7,576 bases of DNA from Deltaproteobacteria bacterium (GTDB taxonomy: Bacteria > Desulfobacterota > Desulfuromonadia > Desulfuromonadales > BM103), in contig JAGXHL010000032.1 of the NCBI GenBank assembly GCA_024636215.1, positions 1 to 7,576 of the forward strand. Reading direction: 5' to 3'. The stretch's first letter is position 1. Every line of letters starts with the position of its first letter. The notes under the pieces were generated by a model. It was not told the origin of the DNA. It saw nothing but the letters and a program-made list of their open reading frames with translations, and ran no database searches. Below are positions 1-5,768 of this stretch, in pieces. Made by a program: the position numbers and the translations under genes.

Positions 1-28
1 CAATCGTGCCTGAAGGCGACTCCTACAG

Positions 29-113
29 CGTCATTCCGGCATGGTTTTAGCCGGAATCCAGGTTTTATAGAGTTAAAAGTCTGGATCCCCGACAAAACCA
101 CTCGGGGATGACG
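29..113. repeat. Palindromic double-hairpin dispersed repeat (MITE/REP-like)
   Basis: The outer ends are an imperfect inverted repeat (CGTCATTCCGG at the left, CGGGGATGACG at the right). Each half folds on its own. The left half has arms ATTCCGGC (33-40) and GCCGGAAT (50-57) around a nine-base loop. The right half has arms ATCCCCGA (85-92) and TCGGGGAT (102-109), also around nine bases. The two loops are near reverse complements of each other (ATGGTTTTA and CAAAACCAC), so the whole unit can also form one long hairpin or a cruciform. Repeats with GTCATTCCGG-type ends are common, non-coding and dispersed in many proteobacterial chromosomes. Only one copy lies in this window, so its repetitive nature is inferred from its form. 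Confidence 0.75.
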
Positions 114-262
114 ACCCTTGGACCATAGGTGAATAGTTACGATGAAACTAGCCGAGTTTCCAGTCTAGACCTTTTTGCCGGGCAAATGAATAAAAAGATC
201 ACATTAAATGGGGGAAAAGAGGCCACGCAAAGGGCCGTTTCCGGACGAAAACTAATTACAAA

Positions 263-291
263 TTGCCAAAGGGGTCAAGTACAGCTAAAAT
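263..291 (+). promoter_or_regulatory. Sigma70-type promoter for the NYN-domain gene
   Basis: A -35 box TTGCCA (263-268, five of six matches to consensus) and a -10 box TAAAAT (286-291, five of six) are separated by exactly 17 bases. Transcription would start near 298, leaving a leader of about 65 bases before the ATG at 365. The promoter is inferred from sequence only. Confidence 0.6.
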
Positions 292-364
292 ACTGAAATT
301 AAGACATTTTACAGTGGCATAAGCTTGTCTGAAGCAGTTAACGATCAGGAACAGGAGCTATAAA

Positions 365-1153
365 ATGGCAAAAGAAACCGTTGCAGTTTACTGGGACTTT
401 GAAAACATCCACGCCAGCCTGTATGACTCGGCGAATGGCAACGGCAGCTATGGCCGCACGCAGAACCGGAGCAAACAACAGGAGGTTCTGCTCGATGTAC
501 AGGCACTCTATGATTTTGCCACCACCTACGGCAACGTGGCGATCAACAAGGCCTATTGCAACTGGCAATGGTTTGCCAAGTACCGACATTCGCTGCTCAA
601 GTGCGCGGTGGAGTTGATCCAGATTTTCCCCCCCGGCGCTTCGGCCAAGAACGGAGCAGACATCAAGCTTTCCCTCGATGCCATCGAAGATGTCTTGAGG
701 TTCCCGCACATCGACGCCATCATCGTAATCGGCGGTGACAGCGACTTTATCCCCCTGGCGCAGAAGATCAAGGCGGCTGGCAAGGACCTGATCGGTGTCG
801 GCTGCAAGTCGTCCACCAACCAACACTGGGCCAACAGCTGCTCCGACTTCAAATATTATGAATCCTTTGTTGACGAGAGTCAGGCCGAAGAAGTCGTCGA
901 AGAAGAATCCGATGTCGTCACGGTCAAAGACCCTGTCGAACTGCTCTCCAAGGCGATCAAGCAGATTGCCAAGAAAACCGGCGACGAGTGGGTTGTTAAA
1001 GCCGCCATCAGGCCGGTTGTGAAACGCCTCGATCCGACCTTTGACGAATCGAATTACGAGTGCAAAACCTTCGCCGAGCTGCTCAAGAAATACCCCAGAA
1101 GCTTCAAGATCAAGCAGGGTGAGCATGACCACCTGGTGAGTTTACAAGGGTAA
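365..1153 (+). CDS. NYN (PIN-like) domain protein with C-terminal OST-HTH/LOTUS domain, putative ribonuclease
   Basis: 262 residues. The ATG at 365 follows a good ribosome site AGGAG (353-357) at seven bases. Residues about 5-170 form a NYN/LabA-like (DUF88) nuclease fold: the first acidic motif DFEN (D11, E13, N14), the middle motif KNGADIKLSLD (D99, D105), and the GGDSDF motif (D125, D127) expected to complete an acidic metal-binding site. An acidic linker (about 170-187, rich in E and D) leads to residues about 188-262, which look like an OST-HTH/LOTUS domain (DPVELLSKAI near the start, then a helix-rich part ending FKIKQGEHDHLVSL), a known RNA-binding module. The combination suggests an RNA-cleaving enzyme guided by its own RNA-binding domain in the cytoplasm, but substrates of bacterial members are largely undefined. 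All acidic residues are present, so it is likely active. It has its own promoter and may be transcribed alone; the next gene starts 103 bases downstream. Confidence 0.88.
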   Translation: MAKETVAVYWDFENIHASLYDSANGNGSYGRTQNRSKQQEVLLDVQALYDFATTYGNVAINKAYCNWQWFAKYRHSLLKCAVELIQIFPPGASAKNGADIKLSLDAIEDVLRFPHIDAIIVIGGDSDFIPLAQKIKAAGKDLIGVGCKSSTNQHWANSCSDFKYYESFVDESQAEEVVEEESDVVTVKDPVELLSKAIKQIAKKTGDEWVVKAAIRPVVKRLDPTFDESNYECKTFAELLKKYPRSFKIKQGEHDHLVSLQG

Positions 1154-1256
1154 TTATTACACCTGGGGACAGGAGCAGCGAGAGACGAGGCAAAACGTCA
1201 CCTCTGTTTTGAGGTATTTGCTACGACTCTCTCACCCCATTCAGGATGCAGCTTGC

Positions 1257-1892
1257 ATGCAAATCATCTACGAGGACAATCACCTGCTGGTGGTTAACAA
1301 ACCGGCCGGACAGCTGGTGCAGGGCGACCAGACCGGTCGGACCAGCTTACTTGAAGAAGCCAGGCACTGGTTGAAGGAGACATACAACAAACCTGGCAAC
1401 GTTTTTCTTGGTCTGGTGCATCGCCTTGATCGCCCGGCTTCGGGCGTGGTGGTTCTGGCCCGCACCAGCAAGGCGGCGTCACGACTTTCCGAAGAGATTC
1501 GCAGCCGTAGACCGCGCAAGACCTATTGGGCACAGGTCAAGGGTGACATTCCGCCGCAGGGACAGTTTATCGATCACCTCGAGCGGGATGAGTTCAACTC
1601 ACGGGTGGTCGTTGCCCCTGCAGGTAAAGAAGCGCGTTTAAGCTATAAACGACTCAGCTTTGTCGCTGGCGTGAGCCTCGTTGAAATCGTTTTGGAGACG
1701 GGACGGCATCACCAGATCCGGGTTCAGTTCAGCCATCAAGGCTTCCCGATCCTCGGCGACCGGCGCTACGGTTCCAAACGACCCTTTGGTGAGGAGGCCA
1801 TTGCCCTGCACGCTCGCGAGATGATCATCCGCCATCCGACCCGTCAAGAGGACATGTGTTTTATCGCCGATCCGCATGATGGCTGGTTTTAG
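1257..1892 (+). CDS. RluA-family pseudouridine synthase
   Basis: 211 residues from the ATG at 1257, preceded by AGGA (1243-1246). The frame is open further back to a TTG at 1209, but MQIIYEDNHLLVVNKPAG is the usual start of this family, so the extra 16 residues are probably not translated. The enzyme converts uridine to pseudouridine in rRNA or tRNA. The catalytic motif is HRLDRPASG (H55-G63), with D58 the nucleophilic aspartate. NKPAG (14-18) and RHHQIRVQ (150-157) followed by GDRRYGS (167-173) are the other conserved blocks. There is no N-terminal S4 domain, so it belongs to the short, single-domain RluA/TruC-like group. The exact target site cannot be told from sequence. The serine dehydratase gene follows after 50 bases, so the two may be co-transcribed. 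I see no convincing promoter directly upstream. Confidence 0.9.
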   Translation: MQIIYEDNHLLVVNKPAGQLVQGDQTGRTSLLEEARHWLKETYNKPGNVFLGLVHRLDRPASGVVVLARTSKAASRLSEEIRSRRPRKTYWAQVKGDIPPQGQFIDHLERDEFNSRVVVAPAGKEARLSYKRLSFVAGVSLVEIVLETGRHHQIRVQFSHQGFPILGDRRYGSKRPFGEEAIALHAREMIIRHPTRQEDMCFIADPHDGWF

Positions 1893-1942
1893 TCGACCTT
1901 GACTAAGAGGCTTTCCAACAGACTGCCAGGGAGATCGCCACC

Positions 1943-3151
1943 GTGGAATCAATCAGAGAGTTGTATCGAATCGGCACCGGCCCATCAAGCAGTCACACCA
2001 TGGCCCCGCGTAAGGCTGGCGAGCAATTCCTCGCTCGGCATGCCGATGCGGTGTCATTCCGGGTTACACTCTTCGGCAGCCTGGCGGCAACCGGCAGAGG
2101 TCACCTGACCGACAAAGCGCTTGAAGATGTTTTTGCGCCCCGTGTCTGTGAGATACTCTGGAAGCCGGGGACTGAACTGCCTTTTCATACCAATGGCATG
2201 TCCTTTGAGGCTCTGACGGGAGAGGGCCACATTGTTGAAAAATGGGATGTCTACAGTGTCGGCGGCGGTGCACTTCATGAGCTTGGCAAAGAGGTCGTTA
2301 GCAGCAGTGTTTATGACCTGTACAACATGCAGGATATTCTGAAACGCGCGACAGAAACAGGAGAGTCGTGCTGGGAATACGTGATCCGTTGCGAAGGGGA
2401 GGAGATCTACCCGTTCCTTGACGAAATCTGGGCTGTCATGTCAGAGTCAATCGAACGAGGCTTGAATCATGCCGGAGTCCTCCCCGGCGGACTGGGTGTG
2501 CCACGCAAAGCCCAGGCCTTTTATCGCAAAGCCTCTCTCTACGGCCCGGATTTTAAACGCAACGGTTTGCTCTGGGCCTATGCCCTGGCGGTTTCTGAAG
2601 AGAATGCCGGTGGTGGCCTTATCGTCACTGCACCCACCTGTGGCAGCAGCGGCATTTTACCCGCGGTTTTGCGATACCTGGACGAGAGCCTCGCTTGCAC
2701 GCGGCAAGACCTTCTGCGTGCGCTGGCAACGGCCGGATTGATCGGCAATCTGGTCAAGCACAACGCCTCGATTTCGGGGGCCGAGGTCGGTTGTCAGGGA
2801 GAAGTCGGCACGGCCTGTTCCATGGCCGCTGCTGCAGCGACCCAGTTGCACGGCGGGACGGTGAGTCAGATCGAATATGCTGCCGAGATGGGCCTGGAAC
2901 ATCACCTCGGTCTGACCTGTGATCCGGTTGATGGCCTGGTGCAGATTCCCTGTATAGAACGCAATGCCCACGCTGCAACCAGGGCCTTGAACTGCTGTCA
3001 TTTTGCCCTGCTTTCAGGTGGTGAACACAAAATTACTTTTGACGAGATAACCCTTGTCATGAAAGAGACCGGCAAGGCCTTACCATCAATCTATCGGGAG
3101 ACTTCCGGGGGTGGCATTGCCGAGGCTTACAGGCAGCGAAAACTCGATTAA
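1943..3151 (+). CDS. L-serine dehydratase (L-serine ammonia-lyase), iron-sulfur dependent, single chain
   Basis: 402 residues with a GTG start at 1943; AGGGAG (1928-1933) sits nine bases upstream. The enzyme deaminates L-serine to pyruvate and ammonia with an oxygen-sensitive [4Fe-4S] cluster. The N-terminal, beta-type domain opens with the signature GTGPSSSHT (11-19). The alpha-type catalytic domain covers about 150-402, with APTCGSSG (230-237), GCQGEVGTACSMA (283-295), GLTCDPVDGLVQIPC (323-337) and the closing ETSGGGIA (386-393). C284, C326 and C337 have the 42- and 11-residue spacing that I recall for the cluster ligands of the Legionella pneumophila enzyme (C343, C385, C396). The protein is some 50 residues shorter than the usual single-chain SdaA and ends without the terminal cysteine described for the Legionella enzyme. 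It probably supports serine catabolism. The downstream lipoprotein gene is 180 bases away and is likely a separate unit. Confidence 0.93.
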   Translation: MESIRELYRIGTGPSSSHTMAPRKAGEQFLARHADAVSFRVTLFGSLAATGRGHLTDKALEDVFAPRVCEILWKPGTELPFHTNGMSFEALTGEGHIVEKWDVYSVGGGALHELGKEVVSSSVYDLYNMQDILKRATETGESCWEYVIRCEGEEIYPFLDEIWAVMSESIERGLNHAGVLPGGLGVPRKAQAFYRKASLYGPDFKRNGLLWAYALAVSEENAGGGLIVTAPTCGSSGILPAVLRYLDESLACTRQDLLRALATAGLIGNLVKHNASISGAEVGCQGEVGTACSMAAAAATQLHGGTVSQIEYAAEMGLEHHLGLTCDPVDGLVQIPCIERNAHAATRALNCCHFALLSGGEHKITFDEITLVMKETGKALPSIYRETSGGGIAEAYRQRKLD

Positions 3152-3331
3152 GTTGTATTATGACCCTGAATCTATAGCTTGAGTAAAGAGCATAAGCAGA
3201 AAACATACATTGCATGCCGGGACAACCTGTCAAGCGCGAAGGATAGGCAAAAACATAAAAGGTTTGACTTGCAAGGTTCTCTATTCGTTCACCCATTTAT
3301 CTGGTAACAGGATCACTTAAGGAGGTCAAAT
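3152..3331. other. Intergenic spacer between serine dehydratase and lipoprotein genes
   Basis: 180 bases without a gene. It is AT-rich in its second half and contains a TTGACT at 3264-3269, but no -10 box lies at a proper distance, so I do not call a promoter. No hairpin followed by a T-run is visible after the dehydratase stop. At the end lies a near-perfect ribosome site AAGGAGGT (3319-3326). Confidence 0.5.
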
Positions 3332-3652
3332 ATGCGCATTTTACGCCCCCTCACAACCCTGCTGCTGCTCCTTGCTCTGGGCCTGCCTTTGAGCGGCTGC
3401 ATGCCAAAGGTGGGAAAAGCTTTTCCCTACTACAAAGTCCGTGACATCGAGGTAGAAAAAACCACTCAGGCGGAGATACGGCAGATGTTCGGTGACCCAT
3501 GGCGAACCGGGCTTGAAAATGGCCAACGCACCTGGACCTATGGCGAGTATGGTGTCAAAATCTCCCGTGACCTGGTGATTCGTTTCGACGACCAGAAGCG
3601 GGTCAAATCTTACAGCTTCAGCTCCACGGTGCCCGAGGACGGAAATCTCTAA
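3332..3652 (+). CDS. Small SmpA/OmlA (BamE-like) domain lipoprotein
   Basis: 106 residues; the ATG at 3332 is preceded by AAGGAGGT (3319-3326) at five bases, one of the strongest translation signals in the window. Residues 1-22 are a lipoprotein signal peptide: basic start (R2, R5), a leucine-rich core and the lipobox LSGC (20-23), so C23 would be lipidated and the protein anchored in a membrane, probably the outer one because no aspartate follows the cysteine (M24). The mature part carries a short SmpA/OmlA-type fold: TTQAEIRQMFGDPWRTG (44-60), then a tryptophan/tyrosine strand WTYGEYG (68-74) and a closing RFDDQKRVKSYSF (84-96), the usual BamE-family pattern of helix-loop-strands. Whether it is the true BamE of the Bam assembly complex or one of several paralogs cannot be decided here, so no symbol is given. 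Confidence 0.82.
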   Translation: MRILRPLTTLLLLLALGLPLSGCMPKVGKAFPYYKVRDIEVEKTTQAEIRQMFGDPWRTGLENGQRTWTYGEYGVKISRDLVIRFDDQKRVKSYSFSSTVPEDGNL

Positions 3653-3678
3653 TCAGTTTTCAGATCGAAAACTTCACT

Positions 3679-3707
3679 GTGTCCATCCGGAGTTTCCGGA
3701 TGGACAC
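3679..3707 (+). terminator. Perfect 12-bp hairpin between the lipoprotein and LysE-family genes
   Basis: Arms GTGTCCATCCGG (3679-3690) and CCGGATGGACAC (3696-3707) pair perfectly around the five-base loop AGTTT. It begins 26 bases after the lipoprotein stop, as a terminator would, but no T-run follows, so on its own it is not a classic Rho-independent terminator. It ends only five bases before the AGGA ribosome site of the next gene, so it could instead be a partial terminator, an RNA-stability element or a structure that limits translation of the exporter. Confidence 0.5.
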
Positions 3708-3721
3708 TCATCAGGATTATT

Positions 3722-4354
3722 GTGGAAATCGCCGCATTGACAACCTACCTGATCGCGATCACCCTGCTGACGATTACGCCGGGAGTCGACACCATGCTGG
3801 TGATTCGCAATACTGCGCGCGGTGGCTGGCGCGACGGTGCTATGAGCAGTTTCGGTATCTGCTCGGGACTCTTTCTGCACGCTACCGTCTCCGCAGTGGG
3901 CATCTCCGTAATCCTGTTACAGGCCGCCTGGGCCTTCAGCCTGCTCAAACTTGCAGGGGCCGCCTATCTGGTCTGGTTGGGGCTCAGCAGTTGGCGTAAG
4001 GTTGTCAAGCAGGAGACTTTTCAGCTGGTGCATGGAACAACGTCGGTGGGGCCCTTTCTGGCACGGAGGTCCTTTAGAGAAGGCTTTTTGTCCAATATCC
4101 TCAACCCCAAGACGGCCGTATTCTACATGGCTTTTCTGCCGCAATTTATCAATCCTGCCCATTCGGCGCTCCTGCAGTCACTTTTTCTTGCCGGCCTGCA
4201 CTTCATCATCGCCATGCTCTGGCAGTGCCTGCTTGCGCTGATGGTCAAACAACTCAAGCATTGCTTGCAACGGCCGAGAGTCAGTCAGGTTTTTGATGGG
4301 ATTACGGGTACGGTGATGGTCGGCTTAGGTTTGCGCGTGGCAGCAGAGAGCTGA
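3722..4354 (+). CDS. LysE/RhtB-family amino-acid exporter
   Basis: 210 residues with a GTG start at 3722 and AGGA (3713-3716) five bases upstream. The length and layout match the LysE/RhtB translocator family, inner-membrane proteins of about six helices that export amino acids such as homoserine, threonine or leucine. Visible hydrophobic segments lie near 5-28, 42-66, 67-90, 130-142, 150-176 and 192-206. The family motif TPGVD (19-23) sits in the first segment, in place of the more frequent TPGPD/TPGPN, and the second family block FLSNILNPKTAVFYMAFLPQF is at 122-142. Substrate cannot be inferred from the sequence. It follows the lipoprotein gene after 69 bases that hold a strong hairpin, and it ends 36 bases from the convergent SDR gene with no clear terminator between them. 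Confidence 0.9.
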   Translation: MEIAALTTYLIAITLLTITPGVDTMLVIRNTARGGWRDGAMSSFGICSGLFLHATVSAVGISVILLQAAWAFSLLKLAGAAYLVWLGLSSWRKVVKQETFQLVHGTTSVGPFLARRSFREGFLSNILNPKTAVFYMAFLPQFINPAHSALLQSLFLAGLHFIIAMLWQCLLALMVKQLKHCLQRPRVSQVFDGITGTVMVGLGLRVAAES

Positions 4355-4390
4355 TTTTAAGGGTCGCTGACAGAGTCCACGCCTCGGGAA

Positions 4391-5293
4391 TTACTTTTGG
4401 AAGCACCTGCCAATCCCCTCAGCGTAACTTGTCGCTTTCAGACCGAACTTGTCCTGCCATGCTGTCGGGTCACAGACGTTGCCTTCGACTAGCATGGTTA
4501 GCTGATCGCTGGTAATCGGAAAATGCTCACTCTTCTGCATGACTCTGATCATCGGCTTGATCATAAACAGCGGCTGATGCATTTTAGTGACATGGCCTTT
4601 GCCCATGGCCTGCGAAGTCAGATCAAGAATCTCATCGTAGCTGTAACTTTCAGAGCCGCCCAGATGATAAACCTGGCCTGCTGTCTCCGGCATCTCCAGG
4701 GCTTTGACAAAGCTGGCCGCGACCTCCTTTAGAGCGACCGGTTGCATGCGGTATTGTCCATCGCCAATCACTGGCACAATGGGCAGCCTGCGGATAACCT
4801 CCGAGAGCATCTGGACGAACTCACTGCCCAGGGCAAAAATCAGAGACGGGCGAAAGATCGTCCACTCAAGACAACTCTTGCGAACCCGCTCTTCCGCTTG
4901 CCACTTGCTCATGTGGTAACCGGTTTTGCTGCGCTCACGGGCTCCATTTGAGCTCATATGCAGGTAACGCATAACGCCTTGTTTCTCGGCGGCAGCCAGG
5001 ATATTTTCTGTAGCCTGGACGTGCATTTTCTTAAAGGTAACACCACGTCTCGGAAACTCGCGAATAATACCGACCAGATGAATCACCGCATCGCAACCTG
5101 CCAAACCACCGTCCAGGCTGGCGGCATCGGTAATATCTCCCGCGTGGACCTCTACTCCGTCAGATACGGCCAAAGCCAACTTATCTTCAGAGCCCTCGCG
5201 TACCAGGGTACGTACGCTATGTCCGGCAGATACCAGCTGTCGCAGCACCTCGCTGCCAACAAATCCCGTTCCACCTGTAAGAAAAACCTTCAT
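4391..5293 (-). CDS. NAD(P)-binding atypical SDR / epimerase-like protein (complex I NDUFA9-like)
   Basis: 300 residues; ATG at 5293-5291 with GAGGAG (5305-5300) six bases before it. A Rossmann fold opens with GGTGFVGS (7-14), followed by R32, D53 (AGDITD) and VIHLVGII (70-77), all expected in NAD(P)-binding extended or atypical short-chain dehydrogenases. SSNGA (114-118) and YHMSK (126-130) give the YxxxK pair, and FRPSLIFALG (147-156) the substrate-side loop. This architecture matches bacterial homologs of NDUFA9 and NAD-dependent epimerase/dehydratase proteins, whose substrates are mostly unknown; many are thought to have a structural, quinone- or lipid-related role. The last 50 residues, with a basic amphipathic part near 240-255, are typical of this group. 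The rtcB remnant lies 61 bases upstream in the same direction, so the gene may once have followed rtcB in an operon. No promoter is obvious. Confidence 0.85.
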   Translation of the reverse strand: MKVFLTGGTGFVGSEVLRQLVSAGHSVRTLVREGSEDKLALAVSDGVEVHAGDITDAASLDGGLAGCDAVIHLVGIIREFPRRGVTFKKMHVQATENILAAAEKQGVMRYLHMSSNGARERSKTGYHMSKWQAEERVRKSCLEWTIFRPSLIFALGSEFVQMLSEVIRRLPIVPVIGDGQYRMQPVALKEVAASFVKALEMPETAGQVYHLGGSESYSYDEILDLTSQAMGKGHVTKMHQPLFMIKPMIRVMQKSEHFPITSDQLTMLVEGNVCDPTAWQDKFGLKATSYAEGIGRCFQK

Positions 5294-5354
5294 AGCTTTC
5301 TCCTCTTGGTTGGTTCTCCGCGTTCCTCGTTACACGTTTTCGCGTACCGGTCTT

Positions 5355-5577
5355 TTAACCCTTAACTACAACCATCGGTTTCAGTCTTGCCACGATACGG
5401 CCCAGCCCTGCCTGCTCCACGACCTTGACAACCTCTGCGACATCCTTGTAGGCCTCGGCTGCCAGTGTGGATACTGAGAGTAACCTGTTCGGGGTAGAGG
5501 CCGAGGATCTCGGCCGCGCTTTCGTCATAGACTTTTTCGACCTGCTGGATCTCAAGAAAGCTGTTGCCGGAACTTTT
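5355..5577 (-). pseudogene. rtcB: rtcB remnant (internally deleted and 5'-truncated RNA ligase gene)
   Basis: Two pieces of an RtcB protein are readable in different minus-strand frames. The upstream piece, from about 5577 down to about 5449, reads SSGNSFLEIQQVEKVYDES and later EQVTLSIHTGSRGL. It corresponds to residues about 201-243 of the intact neighbour (GSGNHYCEI through HCGSRGF). The downstream piece, from about 5465 to the TAA at 5357-5355, reads LAAEAYKDVAEVV and closes with RLKPMVVVKG, matching the very C-terminus (about 447-483), including the final lysine-glycine. So roughly 200 residues are missing and the frame is shifted at the join. The histidine of the GNH metal/GMP motif is a serine here. 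Upstream of 5577 the frame meets a stop (5616-5614) and shows no further RtcB match, so the first 200 residues are gone too. It cannot make an active ligase. The residues differ enough from the intact gene that it is not a recent local copy. Confidence 0.85.
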
Positions 5578-5629
5578 ATTGAGAAAAATTTTCACGATTT
5601 GAAAGTGTGTGTGTTAGCTGCTTCTTTCT

Positions 5630-5646
5630 ATCGTGAACTTCACGAT
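5630..5646. promoter_or_regulatory. 17-bp perfect palindrome, possible operator
   Basis: ATCGTGAA and TTCACGAT face each other around a single C, a perfect inverted repeat of the size bound by dimeric HTH repressors. A further half-site TTCACGAT lies at 5591-5598. It is upstream of rtcB by about 120 bases. No regulator gene is present in the window, so the binder is unknown. Confidence 0.4.
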
Positions 5647-5691
5647 TGCTCATACGTAATCGAGACTTTAGAAAATGGTCAGCGCTTAACA

Positions 5692-5706
5692 TGATAGAAT
5701 TCTATC
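5692..5706 (+). promoter_or_regulatory. Extended -10 promoter candidate overlapping a 14-bp palindrome
   Basis: TGATAGAAT (5692-5700) fits an extended -10 element (TG, one base, then TAGAAT, five of six to consensus). There is no good -35 box. The same bases start the perfect palindrome GATAGAATTCTATC (5693-5706), so TAGAAT also reads on the minus strand, where TTGCGT lies 16 bases upstream of it. A repressor bound to the palindrome would cover the -10 box of rtcB. This is inferred from sequence only. Confidence 0.35.
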
Positions 5707-5768
5707 TTAAAGGTTCGAGTACGCAAAAAAAATTAAATCTACGCCCCCTGTGGAAATGAGAAGTCACC

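Larger units (their letters stand above)
1..364. other. Intergenic region upstream of the NYN-domain gene
   Basis: I see no credible gene here. The stretch holds the palindromic repeat at 29-113, a small perfect hairpin at 144-160 (six-base arms GAAACT/AGTTTC, five-base loop), a short GC-rich block around 221-245, and the promoter at 263-291 that probably drives the NYN-domain gene. The first 28 bases could be the tail of something lying outside the window, but no reading frame can be defended. Confidence 0.6.
5578..5768. other. Intergenic region between rtcB remnant and intact rtcB
   Basis: An AT-rich gap with several potential control elements: ATCGTGAA occurs three times counting both strands (5591-5598 reversed, 5630-5637 direct, 5639-5646 reversed), a short (GT)5 run covers 5605-5614, and there is a second palindrome at 5693-5706 and an A8 run around 5725-5732. 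It must contain the promoter of the intact rtcB. No small gene is supported: the frames open here on the plus strand are opposite the rtcB remnant. Confidence 0.55.

Noticed and set aside
8..19. GCCTGAAGGCGA also occurs in the terminator of the insertion element at 7346-7357 (minus strand)
   Set aside because: A few 12-base matches are expected by chance in a window this long, and the flanks do not match, so I see no second element end here.
221..260. CACGCAAAGGGC followed by GGACGAAAAC, resembling a cyclic-di-GMP (GEMM-I) riboswitch 5' half
   Set aside because: The second conserved block (GGGACGCAAAGCC) and the tetraloop-receptor stem are not recognisable, and the good promoter at 263-291 lies downstream of it, so it would not be in that transcript. 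A covariance-model search for GEMM-I would settle it.
338..1132. 264-codon open frame on the minus strand opposite the NYN gene
   Set aside because: It mirrors a real gene whose codons, domains and ribosome site are clear; the antisense product has no recognisable family feature.
3264..3300. TTGACT as a -35 box for the lipoprotein gene
   Set aside because: No acceptable -10 hexamer lies 16-18 bases downstream; CATTTAT is too far away.
4958..5365. 135-codon plus-strand open frame opposite the SDR gene and remnant
   Set aside because: It lies antisense to a clear Rossmann-fold gene with a good ribosome site, and its translation shows no domain.
5467..5694. 75-codon plus-strand frame in the gap before rtcB
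   Set aside because: Much of it is the antisense of the rtcB remnant, whose RtcB motifs explain the openness.
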